DNA from: Aestuariibacter sp. GS-14
Lineage (GTDB): Bacteria; Pseudomonadota; Gammaproteobacteria; Enterobacterales; Alteromonadaceae
DNA: 64,000 nt
Direction of reading: 5' to 3'
Assembly (NCBI RefSeq): GCF_006494365.1
Contig: NZ_VHIP01000013.1
Location: 1 to 64,000 of the forward strand
Shown: positions 1 to 9,644 of the stretch, piece by piece
How positions within the stretch are numbered: position 1 is the first letter of the stretch
Layout of the letters: each line of letters begins with the position of its first letter
Notes under the pieces: model-generated
The model's input: the letters and a program-made list of their open reading frames with translations, nothing else
Told to the model about the DNA's origin: nothing
Database searches by the model: none
Translations under genes and position numbers: made by a program

Positions 1-375
1 CTACTGCACTTCGGGTCAGTTTACTGAGCACACTACGAGTTTATTTCTACAGGTCCTAAAGCTCGTACCGTATAACAATTTAATATGTATCCAAATGGTG
101 TAAAAACTTACGCCAAAATAGTGTATATAATTCGTTCATAATAATCCTAGAAGTTCTTTTTTTACAACCCTTTAATATGCTCTTTTGCGGTGCGGTATGG
201 ATGTGAGAGTGTCAAATACACCGCTACGGGTAATTATTTTTTTTGCCTTTCGACAATCCCTTTATGGCGTTCTGATTTTTCCCATTTTATGCTGGGTAAA
301 ATCATAAAAAACGCGCCCTAAGTTCAGTTAGCGCATTGTGTGTAGCATGATAAATTTCTGAAAAAAGGAATTTAC
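1..375. other. intI upstream region, possible attI platform
   Basis: AT-rich, no credible coding frame. In integrons the attI site and the cassettes lie upstream of intI, so this is where attI should be, with any cassettes beyond the left edge. The best core-like match is GTTAGCG at 327-333, part of an imperfect inverted repeat (GCCCTAA at 315-321 against TTAGCGC at 328-334) that ends about 40 bases before the intI start. It fits the GTTRRRY consensus only partly. A second imperfect repeat (96-103 and 108-115) and a 6-bp repeat (284-289 and 297-302) are also present. No LexA box was recognised. Confidence 0.3.
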
Positions 376-1338
376 ATGCGGTCACCATTTATCAATGCGG
401 TCTACGAATTCATGATGCTCAAACGGTATGCTAAACGCACTATTCAGAGCTATTTGATTTGGATTGCCGACTATATTCGATTTCACAAATATCAGCATCC
501 GAAGAAAATGGGTGATCTGGAAGTGCGCGTTTATTTAACCCATTTAGCGGTTAAACGAAACCTTTCAGCCAGCACCCAGGCCAGCGCACTCAATGCATTG
601 GTATTTTTGTATAGCAAGTACCTCGAACAGCCGCTTAGCACTGAGATAGACTTTGTAAATAGTGGTCGCAAGCCCAAATTACCAACCGTATTAACTATTA
701 GTGAAGTGCAGCTTTTGCTTTCGAATATTCCTGAACGTCAGTCGTTACCTGTATCAATGCTCTACGGCAGCGGATTAAGGCTAATGGAGTGTGTGCGATT
801 GCGTGTTAAAGATATCGATTTCGACTACCGCTGCGTGAAAATATGGAATGGTAAAGGCGGAAAGCATCGGGTTGTTACGTTATCCGACACCCTGGTAGCG
901 CCGCTAAAAACGCAAAGAGAAAAAGTACAACACCTACTCGAGCGGGATAAAGCCAACCCCAAATACGTTGGTGTTTGGATGCCCAACCAACTTGCCAAAA
1001 AATACCCGGATGCCAATCAGTCGCTGGAATGGCAGTATTTGTTTCCGGCAAGTAAAACCAGCATCGATCCTGAATCTTCGCTAAGACGCCGCCATCATAT
1101 TGATGAAAAGCAATTGCAGCGCGTGGTGCGTCATACCGCGCAGGAAATTGGTCTTAAAAAATCCGTTACACCACATACATTGCGCCATTCATTTGCAACG
1201 CATTTACTACTCAAAGGGGCAGATATTCGAACCGTGCAGGATCAACTGGGCCACAGCGACGTGCGAACTACACAAATATACACGCATATTTTACAGCGGG
1301 GAGGTAATGCAGTAGTAAGCCCGCTTGAACTGTTGTAA
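376..1338 (+). CDS. intI: Integron integrase, IntI family tyrosine recombinase
   Basis: Site-specific recombinase that inserts and excises gene cassettes between attI and attC sites. The N-terminal SAM-like domain (about residues 3-85) is followed by a catalytic domain with Arg135, His267, Arg270 (HTLRH), His293 (LGH) and nucleophile Tyr302 (IYTH). Residues about 194-225 (KYVGVWMPNQLAKKYP and following) form the extra segment found in IntI but not in XerC/D, which makes the assignment specific. The 320-residue length is usual and all catalytic residues are intact, so the enzyme looks functional. An AAGGA sits 6 bases before the ATG. It converges with the phosphoribosyltransferase gene. Any cassette array would lie left of the window. 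Confidence 0.93.
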   Translation: MRSPFINAVYEFMMLKRYAKRTIQSYLIWIADYIRFHKYQHPKKMGDLEVRVYLTHLAVKRNLSASTQASALNALVFLYSKYLEQPLSTEIDFVNSGRKPKLPTVLTISEVQLLLSNIPERQSLPVSMLYGSGLRLMECVRLRVKDIDFDYRCVKIWNGKGGKHRVVTLSDTLVAPLKTQREKVQHLLERDKANPKYVGVWMPNQLAKKYPDANQSLEWQYLFPASKTSIDPESSLRRRHHIDEKQLQRVVRHTAQEIGLKKSVTPHTLRHSFATHLLLKGADIRTVQDQLGHSDVRTTQIYTHILQRGGNAVVSPLELL

Positions 1339-1365
1339 TCCAAACGGGCCAAAAGCGCTGCCAGG

Positions 1366-1932
1366 TTATTCCTTGTCGTAAAGAATATCCATAACGGCAG
1401 CAAGTTCGGTTTTGCCTGCACGAACTTCTTCTTCGCTCATGTCGGCGATTTCGTGTGGGAACACTAACCAGTCATCGCTTTCGTTTACAAAGTAATCCGG
1501 CACAATGTCGGTTTTGTTGTTTGCCGGCTTGTAATAAGGGCAAGCAATACGGATGTCTTTGGGCATATTCAACCGCATCAGCTTTTTAATCTGCTTGATT
1601 AATGCGTCTACACTGCGCCCGGAATCGAATACATCATCCACAATCAGCAACGCGTCATCGGCATTGGCATTCTCAATTAAATAATGCAGGCCGTGTACGC
1701 GTATGTCTTTGCTTTGTTTGTTAATACCGTAATAAGAGGAAGTGCGAACGGCAATGTGATCTGTAGGCACTTTTTTAAATTCGAAAAATTCTTGAACAGC
1801 AATACCTATGGGTGCACCACCGCGCCAAATACCCACTATAAACTGCGGGCGAAAGCCATCTTTGTACACTTGCGACGCGAGACGAAATGAATCCTGGAGC
1901 AAATCCTGCGACGTAATAAAAACTTTATTCAT
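1366..1932 (-). CDS. Purine phosphoribosyltransferase (hypoxanthine/guanine type)
   Basis: Type I phosphoribosyltransferase that would join a purine base to PRPP to make the nucleotide. The PRPP-binding loop LLIVDDVFDSGRS is at residues 95-107, with the two consecutive acidic residues and the GRS turn typical of the family. WRGGAPIG at 36-43 forms the other substrate loop. No transmembrane segment; the protein is cytoplasmic. The exact base (hypoxanthine, guanine or xanthine) cannot be decided from sequence alone. It is a single gene ending near intI and separated by about 130 bases from lolC, with which it may share a transcript. The salvage role fits the purine genes near the right end of the window. 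Confidence 0.82.
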   Translation of the reverse strand: MNKVFITSQDLLQDSFRLASQVYKDGFRPQFIVGIWRGGAPIGIAVQEFFEFKKVPTDHIAVRTSSYYGINKQSKDIRVHGLHYLIENANADDALLIVDDVFDSGRSVDALIKQIKKLMRLNMPKDIRIACPYYKPANNKTDIVPDYFVNESDDWLVFPHEIADMSEEEVRAGKTELAAVMDILYDKE

Positions 1933-2064
1933 AGTGTCGGAACCGGGCGAAAAATAAAAACGAGATTATAGGTAAAAATCCGTAATATTGCACGGACAAT
2001 ACATAATTTCCTGACCATTTATTCAGGTTTTGCTTTATTACTGGTGAAACTAACTCAGACTGTT

Positions 2065-3270
2065 CTAGCCTTCTCGTTGTAAAATTCTGGCGGGCTGTAC
2101 TTTCATCGCCCGCTGCGCCGGGTACCAACTGGCCAGCAAACATAGCATCAGCGAAAACAGCGTCACCCATACCACCTGTTGCCAGCGCATATCTACAGGC
2201 AACCCACTACCATCGGCCGATAACGCCAAATGAATACCCAATAAATCCAGCAAATCGTTAATAAACAGTACAGCTAAAATGCCTAATACCGCGCCAATGG
2301 CCGCCCCTTTCAAACCGTTTAGCACACCATTTATCATGAAAATAGCGCGCACATTACTTACTTGCATGCCTTGAGAAAGCAAAATGGCAATGTCGCTGTT
2401 CTTTTCAGACACCACCATTACCAGCGCAGACACAATGTTAAACGCCGCTACGGCAATAATGAGCAGCAACATTAAAAACATCATATTCTTTTCCATTTTT
2501 ACCGCGTCAAACAATGGGCCCTGACGGGAACGCCAGTCTGATGTAGCATACCCGGCAGATTGCAGCGTCTCCACAACCTCCTGATACTCAAACGCGTTAT
2601 CTAAAAACAACCGGGCATCGGCCACGCTGCTGGCGGGTTTACGCATTAACCTTGTCAGGTCATCTACGTGCAAATACATTACTTTGTCATCAAGTTGGGA
2701 ACCTAGATTAAACACCCCGGTTACCGTTACCAGTCGTTGGCTCGGCATTCGGCCATAAGGCGTATAAACGCTGGCACCCGCTACCATAATGCGGATCTGG
2801 TCTCCCGGCGTGACCTCCAGTTCCATAGCCAGCGCCCGGCCAATGATCACACCAAACTTAGTGGTATTGAGCCGGTCGAATGTGCCCTCCAGCATGTTTT
2901 TAGCCACAATGCTGTGCTGTTGCATAGCGTCTGGATCAACCCCTTGCAGTTGAACGCCACGCAGTGCCTGACGAGACTGTACCAGGCCTTCGGCTTCCCG
3001 AAATACACTCACAGCCCGCACGCCGGGCAAAGCCAGACCGGTAATCTTTTCAACCGGTGTATCATGGGCCACCACTTGCGGCACTATGCCTAAAATACGC
3101 TGACGAAGTTGGGCTTCAAAGCCGTTCATTACCGACAGCACCACAATCAACGACATCAAGCCTAGCGCAATGCCAGCAATGGAAAATCGGTTTATAAACG
3201 CCACAAAACTATTGTGTTTGCCGGCAGTCGCGTATCGTGTTGCTATTAACGCACTCAGTGGTAATTGCAT
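2065..3270 (-). CDS. lolC: Lipoprotein-releasing ABC transporter permease LolC
   Basis: Inner-membrane permease of the Lol system, which extracts outer-membrane lipoproteins from the inner membrane and hands them to LolA. An N-terminal membrane segment with the conserved SVMNGFE motif is followed by a periplasmic domain containing TPYGRMPSQRL, a LolC-type signature. Three C-terminal membrane segments (starting near MEKNMM) belong to the MacB/FtsX-like fold, and the end matches the family (QPARIL). The start is placed at the ATG giving MQLPLSALIATRY, which aligns with family N-termini; the frame extends 22 residues upstream. The ATPase gene lolD and second permease gene lolE, usually adjacent, are absent here. 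Confidence 0.86.
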   Translation of the reverse strand: MQLPLSALIATRYATAGKHNSFVAFINRFSIAGIALGLMSLIVVLSVMNGFEAQLRQRILGIVPQVVAHDTPVEKITGLALPGVRAVSVFREAEGLVQSRQALRGVQLQGVDPDAMQQHSIVAKNMLEGTFDRLNTTKFGVIIGRALAMELEVTPGDQIRIMVAGASVYTPYGRMPSQRLVTVTGVFNLGSQLDDKVMYLHVDDLTRLMRKPASSVADARLFLDNAFEYQEVVETLQSAGYATSDWRSRQGPLFDAVKMEKNMMFLMLLLIIAVAAFNIVSALVMVVSEKNSDIAILLSQGMQVSNVRAIFMINGVLNGLKGAAIGAVLGILAVLFINDLLDLLGIHLALSADGSGLPVDMRWQQVVWVTLFSLMLCLLASWYPAQRAMKVQPARILQREG

Positions 3271-3426
3271 GAATTTGGGTTCCGGTACAGTGTTTCTGGC
3301 CCGGCGGGTTATGCCGTTGCGCCGCTGCGCGCACAATTCAAAACACTGTTATAATAAACAAAAACTTAAGCTCGCTGCATAATACGTGTAAGCTACTCAG
3401 CGCACAAGTCAGCCCGGAGAGGTAAC

Positions 3427-4020
3427 GTGGATTCACTCACCCTGGAACAGAAGCAGGCACAATTTAACGAGTTCTTTTTAATTAGCCACGCGCTAAAGGT
3501 TAATGTACGCACGCTGCCAAGCGATTTTGTACTGCCTGAGCCGGATAGGTTAGAAGAACATATGCCTTATGCTTTTCGCATTGCCAGTGAGATGTCGTCA
3601 ATCGAAACTCAGGCACTTCGCCCGTTACGAAATCTCAGCACGCATGCATCGGATTTAGTCAATTACCTTACTCACCAGTCTCGCAAAATCGATTTGATGA
3701 TGTCGTATATTTTGCACCAACAGGACGATCCAAATTACCGTACCGATAGTATCAGGTTCGGCGGTGGCGGTGTGGTTGTGAACCACAACTCAGAACTGGC
3801 TGTAGGCACAGTGGCTGAACTTAAGATCTTCGTAAGCGAAGAAGCCGCTGCCGTTTTCTGCTATGGCGAAGTTATTGCTTGCCAGCAAGAGTCTAATGGC
3901 TACCATATAGCCTTTATTTTTACCCGAATTCGAGAACAGGATCAGGAGCTATTGGTACGTGCCAGCCTGCATTTACAGACGCAGCAGCTAAAAAAACGCA
4001 ATCAGTCCAATCAGCCTTAG
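3427..4020 (+). CDS. PilZ-like domain protein upstream of mfd
   Basis: A 197-residue soluble protein. The C-terminal half (about residues 110-185) looks like a PilZ beta-barrel: DSIRFGGGGVVV falls where the D/NxSxxG strand motif lies, followed by GTVAELKIFV and a second barrel half ending IAFIFTRI. The N-terminal half is helical. PilZ domains bind cyclic di-GMP through an RxxxR motif and D/NxSxxG. The RxxxR is not evident and the second motif is altered, so ligand binding is doubtful. GAGAGG lies just before the GTG start. It is transcribed toward mfd, 56 bases away, and divergently from lolC. No direct functional evidence. Confidence 0.6.
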   Translation: MDSLTLEQKQAQFNEFFLISHALKVNVRTLPSDFVLPEPDRLEEHMPYAFRIASEMSSIETQALRPLRNLSTHASDLVNYLTHQSRKIDLMMSYILHQQDDPNYRTDSIRFGGGGVVVNHNSELAVGTVAELKIFVSEEAAAVFCYGEVIACQQESNGYHIAFIFTRIREQDQELLVRASLHLQTQQLKKRNQSNQP

Positions 4021-4076
4021 TCCCGCGTGCTTGCGTGATAGCACCCAGCGCGCCTACATCACACTGAACAGGAATT

Positions 4077-7000
4077 ATGACAGCCTCGCTTCTTTCATTG
4101 CCGTTACCTAAAGCCAGAACGTCCGCCAGTCATCAGGATCACCAGCAATGGGGTAATTTACAAGGCAGCAGCCGTGCCCTTGCCGTGGCGCGTGCCAGCC
4201 AACAAGCCAAAAAGCCATTGGTGTTAGTCACCGCCGATACCCCCTCTGCGCTAAAACTTGAAAAAGAAATCCGTTATTTCCTGGGTAAAGACGAGGCCAC
4301 CACGCCCGTTACGCTGTTTCCCGATTGGGAAACCCTGCCCTACGATACCTTTTCACCGCACCAGGACATTATTTCTCAGCGGCTGGAAACCCTGTTCCGC
4401 TTAACGCAGGACCCAACAGGGATCTTTATCGTACCGGTGAATACCTTAATGCAGCGACTGGCACCGGTAGAATACATCGGCCAGCATTTATTATTGCTGA
4501 AAAAAGGCCAGAATCTCGACCGCGATACCTTCCGCAGACAATTGGAACAGGCCGGTTACCTGCACGTAAGCCAGGTGCTTAGTCACAGTGAATTCTCGGT
4601 TCGCGGCAGTATTATTGATTTGTTCCCCATGGGCAGCAAACACCCTTACCGCATCGACCTGTTTGATGATGAAGTCGATAGCATCCGCGTATTCGACACC
4701 GATACTCAGCGTTCAAGCGATCCTGTAAACGAAATTCGCATGTTACCGGCCCGCGAGTTTCCTACCGACAAAAATGCCCTTAACCTGTTTCGCAAACAGT
4801 TTCTCGACCGTTTTGAAGGCAGCAATAACGACGGTTCAATATTTGGGCAGGTTACCCGTGGCACTATGCCAAGTGGCGTAGAATACTATTTACCGCTGTT
4901 TTTTGAGAAAACCGCCACCCTGTTTGATTACTTCCATCCCGATACTCAACTTGTGCTGCACGGCGACGTAAACGACGCCAGTGAGTTCTTTTGGGCTGAT
5001 GTGTCCGAGCGCTACGAACAATATCGCTACAACAAGGCGCGTCCGCTATTGGCGCCCAATGAATTGTTCTTACCCGTAAGTGAACTATTCTCGGGCATAA
5101 AACAGTGGCCAAGGGTGTCGTTGAGTCAGGAAGTATTGGATAACAGCGCAGGCAAACACAATCTACACTGTGAAAAGCTCGACGACATCGCGCTTAATCC
5201 ACAGAAAAAACAACCTGCGCAGGCCTTATTGGCGGCAATCGATGACGCCAAAGTACGCGGTGCAAAAATACTGTTTTGTGCTGAGTCTCAGGGCCGGCGT
5301 GAAAACCTGCTGGGCGTGTTGCGTAAATACCAAATCAAGCCGGTTGAGTTCAGCCATTTTAACGACTTTCTCACCAGCCATGAGCCTATCGGTATCAGTA
5401 TTGGCATGGTGGAACACAGCTTCCGCTGGCGCAATCCCGACGGCGAATTGCTGTTTATTACCGAAACGCAGTTACTCGGACACAAAATTAGTCAGCGCCG
5501 TCTGCGTACGGCGCAAAAAGCCACCGATGAAAACGCCATTATTCGCAACCTGGCGGAACTCTCCGTGGGTAAGCCGGTTGTGCATCTGGATCACGGTGTA
5601 GGCCGTTACATTGGCTTGCAAACCCTCGATGCGGGTGGCATTCCTACCGAATACCTGTGTATTGAGTATGCCAAGCAGGCAAAGCTATATGTGCCTGTAT
5701 CATCGTTACATTTAATATCGCGCTATAGTGGCGGAGAGCAAGACAGCGCACCATTGCATAGCCTGGGTTCAGATGCCTGGGCCAAAGCCAAGAAAAAAGC
5801 CGCCGAAAAAGTACGTGACGTCGCCGCAGAATTACTCGATGTCTACGCCAAACGCGCAGCAAAACCGGGGTTTGCCTATCCCATCAACTGGGAAGATTAT
5901 CAGTTATTTGCCGATACCTTTCCGTTTGAAGAAACCCCCGACCAAATGCAAGCCATTAACGCCGTTATTCAGGATATGGGCGCGCCCCAGGCTATGGATC
6001 GTCTGGTGTGTGGTGATGTGGGCTTTGGTAAAACCGAAGTGGCCATGCGCGCGGCATTCCTGGCGGCCAATCAGGGTAAACAGGTAGCCATTCTGGTACC
6101 CACTACCCTGCTAGCACAGCAACATTACGAGAACTTTAAAGACCGTTTTGCCAACCTGCCATTCAGAATCGAAGTAATATCGCGCTTTGTTAGCGGGAAA
6201 GAACAAAAAGCCGTGCTCGATGGCATTGCCTCTGGCAACGTCGACATTGTAGTGGGAACACATAAACTGCTTAGCAATGACGTACAGTTTAACGATTTGG
6301 GCCTGGTGATTATCGACGAAGAACACCGATTTGGTGTACGTCAGAAAGAGAAGTTCAAAGCACTGCGTGCCGATGTGGATATTCTTACCTTAACCGCCAC
6401 GCCGATCCCTAGAACGTTGAATATGGCAATGTCAGGCATGCGCGACCTGTCCATTATTGCCACGGCACCAGCGCGGCGATTAGCTATAAAGACCTTTGTG
6501 CAGCAGCGCGACAAAGCAGTGATCCGCGAAGCCATTATGCGCGAAATTTTACGTGGTGGTCAGGTGTATTTCCTGCACAATGAAGTAGACACCATTGCCA
6601 AAACGGCAGAAGAAATTGCTGAAATCGTACCTGAAGCCCGCATTGCGGTTGGGCACGGTCAAATGCGTGAGCGTGAACTAGAGTCGGTTATGAGTGATTT
6701 CTACCACCAGCGCTTTAACGTACTGGTGTGTACAACCATCATTGAAACCGGTATCGATGTCCCCACCGCCAACACCATCATTATGGACCGCGCCGACCAT
6801 TTGGGTCTGGCCCAGCTCCACCAGTTACGTGGTCGTGTCGGCCGTTCGCACCATCAGGCCTACGCGTATTTGCTAACCCCACATCCCAAGCGCATGACGC
6901 GTGACGCGGTTAAACGCCTTGAAGCGATTGCCAGCCTGGAAGACTTAGGCGCAGGTTTTGCCTTAGCCACGCACGATTTGGAAATCCGCGGAGCCGGTGA

Positions 7001-7574
7001 ATTACTGGGTGAAGATCAGTCAGGGCAAATCGCAACAGTGGGCTTTACCCTTTACATGGACATGCTGGAGCAAGCAGTAGAGGCCCTCAAAGCCGGTAAA
7101 GAGCCATCGCTGGATGAAGCTTACAGCCAGCAAACTGAAATTGAGCTTCGCATTCCTGCGTTATTGCCCGAAGATTACATCGCCGATGTAAACACCCGCT
7201 TATCGCTATACAAGCAATTGGCCAGTTGTAAGCACAACGACGACATTGAAGCATTCCAAATTGAATGTATAGATCGCTTTGGCTTGTTGCCCGACGCAGC
7301 TAAAAATCTGATTGCTGTTGCCGAACTGAAATTAAAAGCGCACAAGCTGGGCATTCAGAAAATGGATTTCACCAGTATTGGCGGTACCGTAGAATTCAAG
7401 CAAACCACCGCGGTAGACCCCGGTTTTATTATATCGCTGGTGCAAACACGCAGTCAGATGTTCAAATTTGAAGGCAGTCAAAAACTCAGGGTAGTAAAGA
7501 AAACCGAGACAGCAAGGGAACGATTAGCTATGGTGGAAGCGCTTATTGATGAATTTGCCAGGGAGACCAAATAA
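4077..7574 (+). CDS. mfd: Transcription-repair coupling factor Mfd
   Basis: Superfamily 2 DNA translocase that removes RNA polymerase stalled at DNA lesions and recruits UvrA. The 1165 residues are close to the usual size (1148 in E. coli). The N-terminal UvrB-like region (GNLQGSSRALAVARAS, DWETLPYD) is followed by the RNA-polymerase-interaction region with the LDHGVGRY motif, then the translocase domain with Walker A GDVGFGKTEVA (about residue 645) and DEEHRFGVRQKEK (about 746), and RecG-like motifs TATPIPRTLNMA and QLRGRVGRS. The C-terminal TRCF domain is complete. AGGA lies 5 bases before the ATG. The following csiV-like gene starts 2 bases after the stop, so the two are probably cotranscribed. 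Confidence 0.98.
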   Translation: MTASLLSLPLPKARTSASHQDHQQWGNLQGSSRALAVARASQQAKKPLVLVTADTPSALKLEKEIRYFLGKDEATTPVTLFPDWETLPYDTFSPHQDIISQRLETLFRLTQDPTGIFIVPVNTLMQRLAPVEYIGQHLLLLKKGQNLDRDTFRRQLEQAGYLHVSQVLSHSEFSVRGSIIDLFPMGSKHPYRIDLFDDEVDSIRVFDTDTQRSSDPVNEIRMLPAREFPTDKNALNLFRKQFLDRFEGSNNDGSIFGQVTRGTMPSGVEYYLPLFFEKTATLFDYFHPDTQLVLHGDVNDASEFFWADVSERYEQYRYNKARPLLAPNELFLPVSELFSGIKQWPRVSLSQEVLDNSAGKHNLHCEKLDDIALNPQKKQPAQALLAAIDDAKVRGAKILFCAESQGRRENLLGVLRKYQIKPVEFSHFNDFLTSHEPIGISIGMVEHSFRWRNPDGELLFITETQLLGHKISQRRLRTAQKATDENAIIRNLAELSVGKPVVHLDHGVGRYIGLQTLDAGGIPTEYLCIEYAKQAKLYVPVSSLHLISRYSGGEQDSAPLHSLGSDAWAKAKKKAAEKVRDVAAELLDVYAKRAAKPGFAYPINWEDYQLFADTFPFEETPDQMQAINAVIQDMGAPQAMDRLVCGDVGFGKTEVAMRAAFLAANQGKQVAILVPTTLLAQQHYENFKDRFANLPFRIEVISRFVSGKEQKAVLDGIASGNVDIVVGTHKLLSNDVQFNDLGLVIIDEEHRFGVRQKEKFKALRADVDILTLTATPIPRTLNMAMSGMRDLSIIATAPARRLAIKTFVQQRDKAVIREAIMREILRGGQVYFLHNEVDTIAKTAEEIAEIVPEARIAVGHGQMRERELESVMSDFYHQRFNVLVCTTIIETGIDVPTANTIIMDRADHLGLAQLHQLRGRVGRSHHQAYAYLLTPHPKRMTRDAVKRLEAIASLEDLGAGFALATHDLEIRGAGELLGEDQSGQIATVGFTLYMDMLEQAVEALKAGKEPSLDEAYSQQTEIELRIPALLPEDYIADVNTRLSLYKQLASCKHNDDIEAFQIECIDRFGLLPDAAKNLIAVAELKLKAHKLGIQKMDFTSIGGTVEFKQTTAVDPGFIISLVQTRSQMFKFEGSQKLRVVKKTETARERLAMVEALIDEFARETK

Positions 7575-7576
7575 GC

Positions 7577-9028
7577 ATGAGGCGGATTACTGCTTGTCTT
7601 ATCGCACTCACTACCCTTTCAGGCAGCCCAGTGCTGGCCCAGGAAGACGATAATTGGTGGTTCGACATCGAAGTGGTGTTGTTTTCGCGCGCAACACCGG
7701 TAAACGAACTATCGGAGTCATTTAAAACGCAACAGCGCCTTACACCGCCTAAAACCGATTTGGATTTACTGTCGCAGTATTTTCAGCCTGACTTAAAGTG
7801 GGTGTATTCTTCGTTACCTGAGTGTAATAAGCCATCGTCGCCCATTTGGGCAGAGGCACCCGATTTAGAAGAGATCCTGGCTACATACTATGTGCCAGAG
7901 CCAACAGATCCGTACGCATCTGCACCGGAAGCCATCCCGGAATCAATGGAAAGCAGTGATAATGATGATAGCAACACTGACAGCGCAGACCCTCTGGCGA
8001 ACAACGATCAAGGTTACCAACAGGACACGGTCAACGACGATCTTGAAGCGCTAACCGACAGCGAAGCAATCATAATCCCCCCATCACCTGAGTCGATTGC
8101 CGCCTATTGGTTGGAATCCCATGTTGGCGAGGCCATGCACAAAAACGTGCTTCCCCCCAAACGCAATCTGAGTTGTGTTGCAAGCCAACACCCAGAATTT
8201 GTTACCAGCTCAGCGCAATGGCATTGGCAAGGCCCCAACCTGCATGTGCCCTTCCCAAATCAAACACCGTTAATTATTCACGGCGCAGACTGGGCGCGTT
8301 CGCAAACGCCGCATTTGTTGTCGGAAGAACAACTTACCCAACAATCGCTATTTACCAGTGTGCGCTGGCGCAAAGGTATCGACCGGTTGGCGCACTTTGC
8401 CTGGCGTCAACAAGTCAAGTTTGGGCAGGATAAAGCCGACACATTTCGTTTGTTTGCTGGCAAAAACTATGCTGAGCAATTTACGCCTGAAGGCGAAATG
8501 CGCCCTGCGCCTGTTGAAGGCGTATTGGAATTAACTGATGCGGTAAACACAATCGCGGATGCGGCATTTATTGATCCACAAACGCTGAAAGCAGAACAAA
8601 CTGCTGCGTTTTTTAACGAGTTGAATACACGCTTATCTCAGCCACAGCCAGTTAGCTATGCAACCATGACTGCACAACCCGAACAAGAACCAGGCATCAG
8701 TGTCGATCCCTACAGTGCGCAATTAACGCCTATTTGGGAACTGGACGGGTTTATTCAGGTGTTTCTAAAGTACATCAACCGGGTGCCTTATTTGCACGTT
8801 AACAGCGAGTTGTTTTATCGTCAACCAGTACCGGTTAACACCTCACAAACAGTGCAACCTGCTAATACCCAGGCTTACGAACTGGTGTCGGTACCGTTTA
8901 AACAGGTGCGCAGAGTGATCAGTACCCAATTGCATTATTTTGATCACCCGTTGTTTGGCATGGTGGTGCAAATTCGGCGCTACGATCGCCCACCGGCTGA
9001 TAAATCATCTAACGCGGTAAAAAAATGA
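7577..9028 (+). CDS. csiV: CsiV-family periplasmic protein
   Basis: Exported protein of 483 residues with an N-terminal signal peptide ending near VLAQ. The mature N-terminus WWFDIEVVLFSR is the conserved opening of CsiV, a peptidoglycan-binding protein described in Shewanella, where the gene also follows mfd. A low-complexity acidic stretch (about residues 110-160, rich in Asp, Asn and Ser) is a linker. The C-terminal region (QVFLKYINRVPYLHVNSELFY, then VRRVISTQLHYFDHPLFGMVVQIRRY) resembles the conserved end of the family. It overlaps the next gene by 4 bases (ATGA). The family call rests on the N-terminal motif and position. Confidence 0.75.
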   Translation: MRRITACLIALTTLSGSPVLAQEDDNWWFDIEVVLFSRATPVNELSESFKTQQRLTPPKTDLDLLSQYFQPDLKWVYSSLPECNKPSSPIWAEAPDLEEILATYYVPEPTDPYASAPEAIPESMESSDNDDSNTDSADPLANNDQGYQQDTVNDDLEALTDSEAIIIPPSPESIAAYWLESHVGEAMHKNVLPPKRNLSCVASQHPEFVTSSAQWHWQGPNLHVPFPNQTPLIIHGADWARSQTPHLLSEEQLTQQSLFTSVRWRKGIDRLAHFAWRQQVKFGQDKADTFRLFAGKNYAEQFTPEGEMRPAPVEGVLELTDAVNTIADAAFIDPQTLKAEQTAAFFNELNTRLSQPQPVSYATMTAQPEQEPGISVDPYSAQLTPIWELDGFIQVFLKYINRVPYLHVNSELFYRQPVPVNTSQTVQPANTQAYELVSVPFKQVRRVISTQLHYFDHPLFGMVVQIRRYDRPPADKSSNAVKK

Positions 9029-9579
9029 AAATCTACACCAAAACCGGCGATGCCGGACAAACCCAGGTTTATGTAGACAAGCCCATTCGGGTGAGTAAGC
9101 ACGATCCACTCATTGAGTGTTATGGGGCAATAGACGAACTGAATGCGCACATGGGCCTGCTTCACGCTCAACTGCAGGAGCTCTGGTCACATCACACCAG
9201 CGAACATGGCATATCGCTGAACTGGCTAACCCGCATTCAAAACAATTTGTTTAGTGCTGGCTTTGCCATGTCGGCCAGTTCACGATTACCGGAATCGGCA
9301 GTAGCTGAACTGGAGCAACAAATCGATACCATGCAACGGGTTCTGGCACCACAGACTCAGTTTATTTTGCCCGGTGGCAGTGTGCTTGCCTCGCAAGCCC
9401 ACGTTTGTAGAACAGTGTGTCGTCGCGCTGAACGTCAATTGGTAAGTGCCAGCGAACACACCGATATCGCAGCGCCGGTTTTGCAGTTTATAAACCGCTT
9501 ATCAGACTGGTTGTTCGTATTCGCACGGTATGTAAACCTATTGGCTAACCAGCCCGATACGCCGGTTACACCGGCTTAA
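9025..9579 (+). CDS. Cob(I)yrinic acid a,c-diamide adenosyltransferase, PduO type
   Basis: Transfers the adenosyl group of ATP to cob(I)alamin to give coenzyme B12. The N-terminal ATP-binding motif KIYTKTGDAGQT (residues 2-13) and the C-terminal helix VCRRAERQL are diagnostic of PduO-type ATR. A middle helix carries ECYGAIDELNAHMG. At 184 residues it is a normal single-domain, cytoplasmic enzyme. The start overlaps the csiV-like stop (ATGA), indicating translational coupling. No other cobalamin genes are in the window, so it probably serves uptake-based B12 use. Confidence 0.92.
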   Translation: MKIYTKTGDAGQTQVYVDKPIRVSKHDPLIECYGAIDELNAHMGLLHAQLQELWSHHTSEHGISLNWLTRIQNNLFSAGFAMSASSRLPESAVAELEQQIDTMQRVLAPQTQFILPGGSVLASQAHVCRTVCRRAERQLVSASEHTDIAAPVLQFINRLSDWLFVFARYVNLLANQPDTPVTPA

Positions 9580-9618
9580 TCAATTATTAAGATACTGCAC
9601 TTGATATTCAATTAAGCA

Positions 9619-9644
9619 GGTTACCCGGCTACAGCCGGGTAACC
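9619..9644. terminator. Hairpin between convergent genes
   Basis: A perfect inverted repeat, GGTTACCCGGCT and its complement separated by 2 bases, lies between the adenosyltransferase stop and the DASS gene and covers the last codons of the latter. No long T-run follows on either strand, so efficiency as an intrinsic terminator is uncertain. Confidence 0.5.

Noticed and set aside
96-115. Imperfect inverted repeat as an attC site
   Set aside because: It lacks the R/L core boxes and the attC length; one mismatch in a short AT-rich repeat is expected by chance.
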